Assembly: GCA_964608965.1 (NCBI GenBank)
Contig: CAZSPZ010000010.1
Span: 1 to 57,010, forward strand
Reading direction: 5' to 3'
DNA length: 57,010 bases
Source of the DNA: UBA10908 sp964608965
GTDB taxonomy: Bacteria; Bacillota; Clostridia; Peptostreptococcales; Anaerovoracaceae
Under the pieces are notes generated by a model that saw nothing but the letters and a program-made list of their open reading frames with translations, did no database searches and had not been told where the DNA came from. Below are positions 33,073-41,539 of this stretch, piece by piece (within the stretch, counting starts at the first letter, position 1; each line of letters begins with the position of its first letter). Made by a program: the position numbers and the translations under genes.

Positions 33073-35291
33073 AAGAAGAAAAAACGGGAACGCTGTCGGA
33101 CCTGATCTATTACAACCAGGAAAATTTCTTTGCGATATCGGTATTTGAATCAAAGAGCGAACAGTTCTATGCAGTCGGATACCTTCCTTATGCTGAAAAA
33201 GGTCGTATATACACTCTGATCGGAGAATGGAAAAACCACCCTAAATACGGCGAGCAGTTTGCTTTTACTTCTTACGAAGAAAAAGAGCCTGCTACGGAGG
33301 CCGGTATGGTCGCTTTTTTATCTTCCGGTGTCATAAAAGGAGTGGGCCCGTCTACGGCTCGCGCGATCGTCGCGAAATTTAAAGACGCAACCATGCAGAT
33401 TCTACAGGATTCCCCGAAGTCTCTTACACAAGTTCCCGGGATAGGAAAGGCAAAGGCCAAAGCAATTTCCGAAGGGTATCAAGAGCATCGGGAATTCGCA
33501 AATACTGTTTTATCTCTCCAGGGATACGATATCACAGCGAATATTGCGATGAAGTTATATCGCGTTTATGGGGCCTCGGCAGTAAATAAAGTAAAAGAAA
33601 ATCCTTATCAACTCATTGACGATGTTTTTGGCATTGGGTTTCAAAAGGCCGACAAAATAGCGACAAGCATGGGGATGAAGCAGGATTCGCCTCAGAGAAT
33701 CAGAAGCGGAATATTGTACAACTTGGGGCTTTCCGCAAATTCAGGGCATACTTATGCAGAGAGAAAAGAATTTTGTCTTAAAACTGCGGAACTTCTGGAT
33801 GTGCCAAGGGAAAAAATTGAGGACATTCTGTTCTCGCTGATTGTAGACGGAGATATTTTTGCAGAGAATTTAGACGGTCTGGAAGTGATCCTTCTTTACC
33901 GGTATTATAAAGCAGAGCAGCATGTGGCCGGCAAGTTGTTTGAATTATCGCAGTCCGTATTGACAAGCCTGTCCGGCAATATCGAAATGCTCATTAAAAA
34001 AACGGAAACAGACACCGGCATACAGTTGTCCGATCTTCAAAAGCAAGCTGTGATTTCCTCGTTTAAAAGCGGAGTCTCTGTTATAACCGGAGGTCCGGGA
34101 ACAGGAAAAACGACCATTATCAACACGATAATGAATATCCTTACCTCTCATGATATTAAGACAGCTTTGGCGGCGCCCACAGGAAGGGCTGCCAAGCGTA
34201 TGTGCGAGACAACGGGATACGAAGCAAGCACGATTCACCGGTTGTTAGAGTACTATTATTCCGAAAGCGAAGACAATATGCGGTTTGGAAAGACCGAAGA
34301 AGATCCTTTGGACTACGAATGCCTAATCATTGATGAAATGTCTATGGTGGATATTTTGCTGATGGACGCTTTAGTCAGTGCTGTTAAGCCTGGGACAAGA
34401 TTGATACTTGTGGGTGATGCAGACCAGCTCCCCCCTGTGGGTGCAGGGAACGTGCTCGGAGATATCCTCCGCAGCAATACGCTCCATTCCATCAAACTGA
34501 CAGAAATATTCCGCCAGGCAAGAGAAAGTTTGATCGTGGTGAACGCGCATTTGATTAACAAAGGAGAATATCCTTATTACAACGAAAAGGATAAAGACTT
34601 CTTTTTTATTCAAGAAAATAAAGATTTGAACATGCTTCAGACAATCAAAGATCTTTGCATAAGGAGGCTGCCTAATTTTTATGACGATTGCGACGTCATG
34701 TCAGATATTCAAGTGCTTACGCCTACCCGCAAAGGCCTTTTGGGAAGTGTGAATCTGAACAAAGAACTTCAGTCGATTCTTAACCCGCCTTCGCCCGAGA
34801 AACCCGAAAAAACGATAGGGGAAAGAATATTCCGCAAGGGCGATAAAGTGATGCAAAACAAAAATGATTACCGGCTTGCCTGGAAAAATGTCAGGGACTT
34901 TTCAGAGGGGGAAGGCGTTTTTAACGGCGATATCGGCATCATTCATACCGTGGATAACGACTCGGGTACCATCAGCGTTTTGTTTGACCAGGAAAAATTG
35001 GTAACCTATGATTTTACGAACTTGGACGAAGTGGAAAACGCTTTTGCCATGACCGTGCACAAGAGTCAGGGCTCGGAATTCCCCATTGTCATTTTACCGA
35101 TGACGCGATTTCCGCCGATGCTGGCAACAAGAAATTTACTTTACACTGCCGTAACCAGAGCAAAAAGAGGTGTGGTATTGGTGGGAATGCCTGCCGCTTG
35201 CTCTGCTATGGTCGATAATGATACCATTGCAGAAAGGCACTCGGCTCTGGACATTCGGCTCTCAAGATTATGGGCATTTTCAGGTGAATAA
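33069..35291 (+). CDS. recD2: SF1B DNA helicase RecD2
   Basis: A 740-residue helicase with an N-terminal OB/helix-hairpin-helix region (GVGPSTARAIV, VPGIGKAKAKAI). Walker A is GGPGTGKTT near residue 340, motif II is IIDEMSMVD, and motif III is LVGDADQLPPVGAGN. A UvrD-like C-terminal domain ends with MTVHKSQGSEFP and LYTAVTRAK. RecD2 unwinds DNA 5'-3' outside RecBCD and helps mismatch repair and replication restart. It overlaps yhaM upstream and comF downstream. Confidence 0.95.
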   Translation: MKEEKTGTLSDLIYYNQENFFAISVFESKSEQFYAVGYLPYAEKGRIYTLIGEWKNHPKYGEQFAFTSYEEKEPATEAGMVAFLSSGVIKGVGPSTARAIVAKFKDATMQILQDSPKSLTQVPGIGKAKAKAISEGYQEHREFANTVLSLQGYDITANIAMKLYRVYGASAVNKVKENPYQLIDDVFGIGFQKADKIATSMGMKQDSPQRIRSGILYNLGLSANSGHTYAERKEFCLKTAELLDVPREKIEDILFSLIVDGDIFAENLDGLEVILLYRYYKAEQHVAGKLFELSQSVLTSLSGNIEMLIKKTETDTGIQLSDLQKQAVISSFKSGVSVITGGPGTGKTTIINTIMNILTSHDIKTALAAPTGRAAKRMCETTGYEASTIHRLLEYYYSESEDNMRFGKTEEDPLDYECLIIDEMSMVDILLMDALVSAVKPGTRLILVGDADQLPPVGAGNVLGDILRSNTLHSIKLTEIFRQARESLIVVNAHLINKGEYPYYNEKDKDFFFIQENKDLNMLQTIKDLCIRRLPNFYDDCDVMSDIQVLTPTRKGLLGSVNLNKELQSILNPPSPEKPEKTIGERIFRKGDKVMQNKNDYRLAWKNVRDFSEGEGVFNGDIGIIHTVDNDSGTISVLFDQEKLVTYDFTNLDEVENAFAMTVHKSQGSEFPIVILPMTRFPPMLATRNLLYTAVTRAKRGVVLVGMPAACSAMVDNDTIAERHSALDIRLSRLWAFSGE

Positions 35292-36030
35292 GATAACAGG
35301 GTCCATAGCGGAAAGCGTCCTGTCAACGCTTTATCCTCAAAACATTTATTGTATGCGATGCGGCGATACGATTGACGCATCCCGAGTGGACGGACTTTGT
35401 GATGAATGTTGTAAACGCATACCCTGGGCGGCCGATAATCCTTTTCGCTCCTATATGGATGAATTTGCATTTGATGATGTGTGGCCGGTAGCCCGATATG
35501 GATCCCACGTGCGCGGCATGATTCACAGTTTAAAATTGTACGGGAAAACCTATATGGCAAGAAATATGGGGAATCTGCTCGCAAAGAGGGTCCTTATGGA
35601 GAATACCTGTTACGATGCTTTGGTTGCCGTCCCGCTCCACCGGGACAAAGAGAGGAAAAGAGGTTATAATCAGGCTGCTCTTCTTGCAGAATATGCGGCG
35701 AAAGCATTAGGCGCTTCTTATTGGAAAAACGGGATGCAGAAAATTCGGGAGACCGGCTCTATGAGAATGGCAGACAGCATTGCCCGCCGAAATATGCTGG
35801 ATGGCGTATTCGGTGTTTCCGCTCAAAATGCGCTAAAAATGAAAGGCCGCCATATTCTCCTTGTAGACGATGTGTGTACGACGGGGAGCACGGCGGATGC
35901 GTGCGCAAGAACGCTAAAGCAAGCCGGAGCGGGGAAAGTAACGCTTTTGTGCTTTGCTGCGAGTGCCGGATACAGGCAGTTTGAAGAAGCAGAAGCGTTA
36001 AACGAAGAAGAGTGTAGAGAAGAAGAATAA
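35284..36030 (+). CDS. comF: ComF-family phosphoribosyltransferase-like protein
   Basis: 248 residues from a GTG at 35284, which overlaps the recD2 stop by eight bases. This is inferred because the frame further upstream lies inside recD2. An N-terminal zinc finger has two CxxC pairs (CMRC, CDECC). The type I PRTase domain has VPLHRDKERKRGYNQA and the PRPP motif ILLVDDVCTTGSTADAC. ComF binds DNA and is needed for transformation in competent Firmicutes. In other bacteria it is conserved without known competence. A structured RNA follows directly. Confidence 0.9.
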   Translation: MNKITGSIAESVLSTLYPQNIYCMRCGDTIDASRVDGLCDECCKRIPWAADNPFRSYMDEFAFDDVWPVARYGSHVRGMIHSLKLYGKTYMARNMGNLLAKRVLMENTCYDALVAVPLHRDKERKRGYNQAALLAEYAAKALGASYWKNGMQKIRETGSMRMADSIARRNMLDGVFGVSAQNALKMKGRHILLVDDVCTTGSTADACARTLKQAGAGKVTLLCFAASAGYRQFEEAEALNEEECREEE

Positions 36031-36228
36031 TTCGGTTCGAAGGTGAGGATTGCCCGGGTCTGCGGTTGCAAGTCCATGCCAGCTATGGGCAAAAGGACCC
36101 ACGTAAGCCGACTGCATGGCGGTCGGTGATCATGGCATAGCTTAGACGTAAGTCCTCGGGGATACCCCGGCAAAGGCAAGTGTGGGGGCAAAGACCGGGT
36201 CAGCCGGGCAATCCCCGCTTTCGAACAA
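36031..36228 (+). ncRNA. raiA-type structured RNA
   Basis: A GC-rich, highly structured stretch of about 195 bases lies between comF and the RaiA/HPF gene and has no reading frame. The ends pair as TTCGAA (36036-36041) with TTCGAA (36220-36225), and GGATTGCCCGG with CCGGGCAATCC. Inside are further strong pairings such as CATGCCAGCTATG...CATGGCATAGC and CGGGGATACCCCGG. Position directly upstream of raiA, size and layout match the raiA motif RNA known from Firmicutes, whose role is unresolved. Confidence 0.85.
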
Positions 36229-36315
36229 CCTGGATTTATTAAAAAGGAAAAAAGGAAAAAGAGGAGAGAGGGCGTATAGGTATATAACAAATTAAACCAA
36301 TAAGGAGGTCCTACC

Positions 36316-36846
36316 ATGAAAGTAACAATAATAAGCAAGAACTTCAATGCAAGTGACCAACTAAAGGAGACCTTGGAAAAAAAATTCATCAAGCTGGACA
36401 AGTATTTTTCGAAAGATACTGTCGCAAACATTATGTTGAGCAACGAAAAGGGGAATCGTCAAAAGCTCGAGGCAACGATTAATGCCGGCGGAATGATTTT
36501 TCGTGCAGAAGAGGTGAATTCGGATATCTACTTCTGTATGGATAAGGTGTTGGATCGGTTATCTTCGCAGATGTCTCGTTTCAAGACAAAGATCGAAAAA
36601 AAGCACAAAGGGCAGAAAGAAATCCTTTTCGAGGAACTTCCGGATGCGGAAGAACTGGAAGAGACCATGTCCGTGGTCAAGACGAAGAGATTTCGTATTA
36701 ATCCCATGAATACAGAGGAAGCAATCATGCAGATGGAACTGCTCGAGCACAATTTCTTCGTGTTTTTAAACGAAGAAGCGGATGGGGTCAATGTGGTCTA
36801 TAAAAGAAAAGACGGGTCTTACGGACTCCTTCACCCGGAATATTAA
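36316..36846 (+). CDS. hpf: Long-form ribosome hibernation promoting factor (HPF/RaiA)
   Basis: A 176-residue protein. The N-terminal S30AE domain (MKVTIISKNFNASDQLKETLEKKF to about residue 95, with DIYFCMDKVLDRLSSQM) binds the ribosomal A/P sites. A linker leads to the C-terminal dimerisation domain (residues 120-176, FRINPMNTEEAIMQMELLEH and FVFLNEEADGVNVVYKR). The long form alone makes 100S hibernating ribosomes. An AAGGAGGT site precedes the ATG. The raiA RNA lies just upstream and a terminator follows. Confidence 0.95.
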   Translation: MKVTIISKNFNASDQLKETLEKKFIKLDKYFSKDTVANIMLSNEKGNRQKLEATINAGGMIFRAEEVNSDIYFCMDKVLDRLSSQMSRFKTKIEKKHKGQKEILFEELPDAEELEETMSVVKTKRFRINPMNTEEAIMQMELLEHNFFVFLNEEADGVNVVYKRKDGSYGLLHPEY

Positions 36847-36866
36847 CACAGAGCAGCAATGCATTT

Positions 36867-36899
36867 ATGCGGCGGTCAAAAACCGCCGCATTTTTTATT
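36867..36899 (+). terminator. Terminator of hpf
   Basis: ATGCGGCGGT-CAAAA-ACCGCCGCAT followed by TTTTTATT. Confidence 0.92.
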
Positions 36900-37064
36900 G
36901 TGGTTTTAGGTCTGTTGAACAGGCAAACCACTACCGTTCAATGTGCTATGCAGCTTCAGGTTGCGGCGTTCTTTAATACAATTGCATAACATTTTACTGC
37001 TTTCTATTGAATTGAGGCCAGATTTTATGTAGACTGAAACCGGAAATATATTGAAGGAGCATGC

Positions 37065-37904
37065 ATGAGCGGTTACATGACAGGCATATTGGCAGGCATT
37101 GGGTTTACAGATGTGGTGGACGTCATCATCATCTCTCTTGTCGTGTACAAATTACTTGGTTTTATTCGCATGTCAAGAGCCGAACAGCTGGCTAAAGGCC
37201 TTTTGATTCTTGTCATCGCATCCTTCATATCGGATACATTCAACTTTTATACGGTAAATTGGATTCTGAGCAAAGTTCTGGATGTAGGCATTATTGCTCT
37301 TGTTGTCGTATTTCAGCCCGAGCTGCGCAGAGGTCTGGAATATCTTGGCCGCGGAAAATTCGGCTCAAAACAGTTTTCCATGGATAAGGAAAGAATGCAG
37401 GAGACCACGGACGTTTTAGTTCGTGCCGTAGAATATTTTGCTGCGACAAAATCCGGCGCGCTTATGGTCATCGAACGGGAGACCGCCCTTTCGGACATAG
37501 CGGAAACCGGAACGATGATGGATTCGGTTTTATCCGAACAATTGATTGAAAATCTTTTTTATAAAGGTTCTCCTCTTCATGATGGCGCAGTGATTATTCG
37601 AAACGATCGCATATTTGCTGCCGGCTGCGTACTTCCTTTGACCGAAAATAATAATTTAAGCAAGGATCTCGGGACTCGCCACAGAGCGGGAATAGGAATA
37701 ACAGAAGTGTCGGATGCGGTCGTCCTTATTGTTTCGGAAGAAACCGGCATCATTTCTATGGCTGTCGACGGAAAATTATCACGTTTCCTTGACTTGAAAA
37801 CCGTCGAGAAAACTTTGCTGAATCACTATATGAGCAAATTCAACAGAAGAAAGACCGGCAAAACTTTAGTCAAGCAATTCTTCGGAAAGGGTAACAATGG
37901 GTAG
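37065..37904 (+). CDS. cdaA: Diadenylate cyclase CdaA
   Basis: A 279-residue protein. The N-terminus has three hydrophobic segments (about residues 15-90). The DAC domain follows with the active-site motifs SPLHDGAVII and GTRHRAGIGITE. It makes c-di-AMP from two ATP at the membrane, a signal for potassium, osmotic and cell-wall balance. An AAGGAG site precedes the ATG. cdaR overlaps by eight bases and glmM follows, the conserved Firmicute operon in which CdaR and GlmM modulate the cyclase. Confidence 0.96.
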   Translation: MSGYMTGILAGIGFTDVVDVIIISLVVYKLLGFIRMSRAEQLAKGLLILVIASFISDTFNFYTVNWILSKVLDVGIIALVVVFQPELRRGLEYLGRGKFGSKQFSMDKERMQETTDVLVRAVEYFAATKSGALMVIERETALSDIAETGTMMDSVLSEQLIENLFYKGSPLHDGAVIIRNDRIFAAGCVLPLTENNNLSKDLGTRHRAGIGITEVSDAVVLIVSEETGIISMAVDGKLSRFLDLKTVEKTLLNHYMSKFNRRKTGKTLVKQFFGKGNNG

Positions 37905-39117
37905 CGGAACACTTTTTGATAAAGTCATAGCGGTCATCGTTGCCTTAATATTATGGGTGTACGTCGTCAATGTCGTCAACCCTCCTTCTTCCACGACGAT
38001 TTCATCTGTCCCCGTGCAACTTCTAAATCAGGAAGTCCTTGCGGCCAGCAATCTTGCGATTGCCGGAACAGACGAATACACTGTAGACATTGTTTTGGAG
38101 GGCGCACGTTCGGATATCATTACTGTCGATCCGAAAGATGTTACCGCCACAGCAGATTTGTTTGGGTTTAGCAAAGGCCAGAATTATCTTGTAGTAAAGG
38201 TAAGTGTTCCGGAAAAAATCACTGTAGCTGAAGTGAAATCGCCGAGAATACAGGTTTATATCGACGAACTTGTCGTTGTCTCAAAGCCTGTTGCACTATC
38301 TATCGAAGATACGGAAAAGCAGTACGAAGTCGGCGGCATAGTTTTACTTCCTGAAAATATCAATGTGTCCGGAGCGAAATCAATTGTGGACAAAGTAGAG
38401 GCTGTTCAGGTAAAAGTTTCCGAAGATCAGTTGAGCACAGACGAGTCGACGATCCAATTATCTGCGGCGGCCGTGAACGCGGAGGGAGCAGTCGTTGCCG
38501 ACGTCAGAGTATCTGCTGCCTATGTGGATTTGAGTGCTACTCTTTTCAATACAAAAGTAGTGCCGCTGGAAGTCCCGGTGGAAGGTGCTTCCACGCAGGA
38601 TATGGAATTTATCAGTAAAAACATTCCCGAGACGATCACAATCAAAGGGAGTGACGAAGCGCTTGCATTGGTTGATGCTATTGTCGCAGAACCTCTAAGG
38701 CTCCAAGGCGACACGCAAGATATCACCTTGCCGATTGTTCCGGTCTTACCCGAGGGAGTGGAAGTTGCGGCAGACAGTGCCGACCTTTCTGCTTCGTTTA
38801 CCCTTGTATCGGTAACGGAGGTGAGTTTTGAATATATATCGGAAGACGTTTGGGTTTCTAACGTCCCGACCGGTTATAGCGTAAAGGTTTTGTCAAAAGA
38901 ATTTGTCGTTACAGCCAGAGGGGAAAAAGGCGTTGTGGAGGCCCTGCAACATACGGATTTGCAGCCTGCCGTCGATGCCCATGGACTTTCTGCCGGAGAC
39001 TACGATTTACCCATTGGCACTCGTTATGACCAGCAGCTTGTCAATGTTACGATCTCACCGCAAACGGTAAGAGTCAGAGTAACGATCACAGATACGCCCG
39101 ATGTCGACGTTGAATAG
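37897..39117 (+). CDS. cdaR: CdaA regulatory protein CdaR (YbbR domains)
   Basis: A 406-residue protein with one N-terminal membrane anchor (VIAVIVALILWVYVVNVVNP) and about four beta-rich YbbR repeats outside the membrane. Repeat marks include KNIPETITIKGSDEAL and the proline-glycine turns before each. CdaR binds CdaA and adjusts c-di-AMP synthesis. The start overlaps the end of cdaA, so the two are translationally coupled. It is Val-, Ala- and Asp-rich, as usual for the family. Confidence 0.92.
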   Translation: MGSGTLFDKVIAVIVALILWVYVVNVVNPPSSTTISSVPVQLLNQEVLAASNLAIAGTDEYTVDIVLEGARSDIITVDPKDVTATADLFGFSKGQNYLVVKVSVPEKITVAEVKSPRIQVYIDELVVVSKPVALSIEDTEKQYEVGGIVLLPENINVSGAKSIVDKVEAVQVKVSEDQLSTDESTIQLSAAAVNAEGAVVADVRVSAAYVDLSATLFNTKVVPLEVPVEGASTQDMEFISKNIPETITIKGSDEALALVDAIVAEPLRLQGDTQDITLPIVPVLPEGVEVAADSADLSASFTLVSVTEVSFEYISEDVWVSNVPTGYSVKVLSKEFVVTARGEKGVVEALQHTDLQPAVDAHGLSAGDYDLPIGTRYDQQLVNVTISPQTVRVRVTITDTPDVDVE

Positions 39118-39137
39118 AGCAAGAGAGGAATTTTGAT

Positions 39138-40487
39138 TTGGGAAGACTTTTTGGAACTGACGGAGTAAGAGGTATCGCAAACACCGAGCTTACTTCGACC
39201 CTGGCCTTTAAACTTGGAAAAGCCGGTGCATACGTCCTCAGTAAAGAAGACGAAAGGCCGATTGTTTTAATCGGAAAAGACACCAGAATATCCGGAGATA
39301 TGCTGGAAGATTCTTTGAGCGCAGGCGTTCTGTCCATGGGCGGCAACGTTATTAAGGTCGGAGTTTTGCCGACGCCTGCGATTGCATATTTGGTGCGCTA
39401 TTTCAATGCAGATGCAGGTGTGGTGATCTCTGCATCGCACAATCCTTTTGAGCACAACGGGATAAAATTTTTTAACGGCGACGGATTTAAATTAGACGAT
39501 GAGCTCGAAGAGGATATCGAAGATATTATTGCAAGGGATCTGGATATTTCCAGCCACATAACCGGCGATAGGCTTGGTCGTGTTCTGGAGGAAGAAGAAG
39601 ATGCGCTGTTTCTTTATGCGGAATTTCTGAAAAAGACGATTCATGTTGACATATCGGGTATGGAAATTGCCGTCGACTGTGCAAACGGAGCCGCGTATAA
39701 GGTAGCGGAAAAAATTTTTACGGATCTTGGCGCAAAGCTTCATATCATTCACAACAGTCCGGATGGCACAAATATCAATAAAAAATGCGGTTCAACGCAC
39801 CCTGAATCCTTGCAGACACTCGTTCGGAAAACGGGTGCATGCGTCGGGCTGGCTTTTGACGGAGACGCAGACAGACTCATTGCTGTGGACGAACGCGGAG
39901 AAGTCGTGGACGGAGATCGCACTATTTATATCTGCGCAAAAATGCTCAAAGAATTGGAATCTCTGCCCGGAAATTTGGTTACAACCACAGTGATGAGCAA
40001 TATAGGCTTCCACAAGGCGATAAAAGCCTTGGGTTTAAAGCTTGACATCACGCAGGTCGGCGACCGGTATGTTCTGGAAAGCATGTTGCGGACCGGATGT
40101 GTAATAGGCGGCGAGCAGTCCGGGCATATTATTTTCCGAAATCATACGACGACCGGCGACGGTATTCTTTCCGCCCTCCAACTTTTACAGGCAATGAAGC
40201 TGGCTGAAAAGCCACTGTCGGTACTGGCCGAGGAAGTTGTACTTTATCCTCAGATTCTGAAAAATGCAAAAGTAAAGAATGAAAATAAGAAGCGCTTCGA
40301 AAAGGATGCAGAGATTATATCGGCAATCAAAGTGGTCGAAGAAAAGCTTCAAGGCGAAGGGCGGGTTCTTATAAGGCCTTCCGGCACCGAGCCGCTTGTC
40401 AGAGTCATGATCGAGGGAAAGAAGCTGGACGAAATAACTTTACTGGCAGAAAGTCTGGCACAGCTTATTTCAAAGAATCTAGGCTGA
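39138..40487 (+). CDS. glmM: Phosphoglucosamine mutase
   Basis: A 449-residue enzyme that converts glucosamine-6-phosphate to glucosamine-1-phosphate for UDP-GlcNAc. The phosphoserine loop is VVISASHNPFEHNGIKFF with Ser100 as the phosphorylated residue. The metal loop is FDGDADR and the substrate motif is RPSGTEPLVRVM. The start is TTG at 39138 (MGRLFGTDGVRG) behind GAGAGGA. It ends the cdaA-cdaR-glmM operon. glmS, the preceding pathway step, is also in this window at 54715-56544. Confidence 0.96.
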   Translation: MGRLFGTDGVRGIANTELTSTLAFKLGKAGAYVLSKEDERPIVLIGKDTRISGDMLEDSLSAGVLSMGGNVIKVGVLPTPAIAYLVRYFNADAGVVISASHNPFEHNGIKFFNGDGFKLDDELEEDIEDIIARDLDISSHITGDRLGRVLEEEEDALFLYAEFLKKTIHVDISGMEIAVDCANGAAYKVAEKIFTDLGAKLHIIHNSPDGTNINKKCGSTHPESLQTLVRKTGACVGLAFDGDADRLIAVDERGEVVDGDRTIYICAKMLKELESLPGNLVTTTVMSNIGFHKAIKALGLKLDITQVGDRYVLESMLRTGCVIGGEQSGHIIFRNHTTTGDGILSALQLLQAMKLAEKPLSVLAEEVVLYPQILKNAKVKNENKKRFEKDAEIISAIKVVEEKLQGEGRVLIRPSGTEPLVRVMIEGKKLDEITLLAESLAQLISKNLG

Positions 40488-40511
40488 AAATGGCAGTCCG
40501 GAATAAAAAAT

Positions 40512-40528
40512 TTAACGTGGATTTAACA
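40512..40528 (+). promoter_or_regulatory. Possible PhoP box of the pst operon
   Basis: TTAACG-N5-TTAACA, an 11-bp-spaced direct repeat like the TT(A/T/C)ACA repeats bound by PhoP in Bacillus. It is about 145 bases before pstS and is followed by a hairpin. Only two repeats are seen, so the call is tentative. Confidence 0.4.
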
Positions 40529-40563
40529 ACAGCAGGGTTATAAGCTTAACCTTGCTGTTTTAT
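40528..40563 (+). terminator. Terminator of glmM or leader hairpin of pst
   Basis: AACAGCAGGGTTA (40528-40540) with TAACCTTGCTGTT (40547-40559), one bulge, followed by TTAT. The 111 bases from here to pstS hold only a short GGGAC/GTCCC hairpin near 40638 and an AAGGAGAAG binding site. Confidence 0.75.
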
Positions 40564-40673
40564 ATTATGAATGTACCCTATGCGTGCAAACGGGTACGTG
40601 ATTGATAATAAAAATAACAAACGGCACATAAAGGCAGGGGGACAGCCTCGGACGTCCCGATAAGGAGAAGAGA

Positions 40674-41537
40674 ATGAAAAAAACTTTGATTGTAGTGATG
40701 ATGATGGCCATGGTATTTGGTTTGGCCGGATGCGGCGGCGCAGACGGCGCGGCCGATCCGTTGATAAGCATAGTATCCCGGGAAGACGGTTCGGGCACCA
40801 GGGGAGCCTTTATCGAACTTTTCGGAATTGAACAGAAAGACGCAAATGGGGATAAAGTCGATTATACAAGCGCAATGGCAGAAATAACGAACAGTACTTC
40901 TGTCATGCTCACCACAGTGGCAGGAAACAAAGGGGCAATCGGATATGTCTCGCTTGGATCTTTAAGCGACGATGTGAAACCGCTTTCCATTGATGGTGCA
41001 GACGCTACGGTAGCAAATATCAAAAATGGCAGTTACGCTATTGCAAGGCCCTTTAACGTAGCCACAAAAGGCGAGCTCAGCGAAGCGGCAGCAGATTTTA
41101 TGAACTTTGTCCTGAGCGCACAAGGTCAAGCCGTAGTCGAAGAAAACGGTTATATCAGCGTGGAGCAGGGCGAAGCGTACAAACCTTCGGGTATGAGCGG
41201 AGAAGTGACAATAGCCGGATCCTCTTCAGTTACACCGGTTATGGAAAAATTAAAGGAAGCATATGTTGCTTTGAATCCCGAAGTCTCCGTGGAAGTTCAG
41301 CAAAGCGACTCAACAACAGGGATGACCTCCGCTATAGAAGGAATCTGTGACATAGGCATGGCTTCCAGACAACTGAAAGACAGCGAACTCGCAGAAGGAC
41401 TCACTCCCACGGTCATCGCAATGGATGGCATCGCGGTCATCGTCAATCTCGAAAATACGATTTCCGGACTTAGTGCCGACCAGGTCAGAGCAATCTTTAT
41501 GGGAGAGCTGACATCTTGGAGTGAATTAGGAGAATAA
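40674..41537 (+). CDS. pstS: Phosphate ABC transporter substrate-binding lipoprotein PstS (halves in swapped order)
   Basis: A 287-residue lipoprotein (signal ending GLAGC, Cys20). It carries the two known PstS blocks, but in reverse order. The block SREDGSGTRGAF (35-46) with GAIGYVSLGSL, normally in the C-terminal half, comes first. The block AGSSSVTPVMEKL (181-193) with DIGMASR and MDGIAVIVN, normally at the N-terminus, comes second. The protein ends at TSWSELGE, exactly where a usual PstS goes on to its SGTRGAF block. This fits a circular permutation and not a truncation. It heads pstS-C-A-B-phoU. Confidence 0.92.
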   Translation: MKKTLIVVMMMAMVFGLAGCGGADGAADPLISIVSREDGSGTRGAFIELFGIEQKDANGDKVDYTSAMAEITNSTSVMLTTVAGNKGAIGYVSLGSLSDDVKPLSIDGADATVANIKNGSYAIARPFNVATKGELSEAAADFMNFVLSAQGQAVVEENGYISVEQGEAYKPSGMSGEVTIAGSSSVTPVMEKLKEAYVALNPEVSVEVQQSDSTTGMTSAIEGICDIGMASRQLKDSELAEGLTPTVIAMDGIAVIVNLENTISGLSADQVRAIFMGELTSWSELGE

Positions 41538-41539
41538 CC

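Noticed and set aside
35170..35283. comF start inside recD2 at 35170
   Set aside because: The region is coding for the recD2 C-terminus, and the ComF zinc finger begins only after the GTG at 35284.
40674..41537. PstS as a truncated or frameshifted gene
   Set aside because: Both conserved blocks are complete, a signal peptide is present and the operon is intact; only the order of blocks differs.
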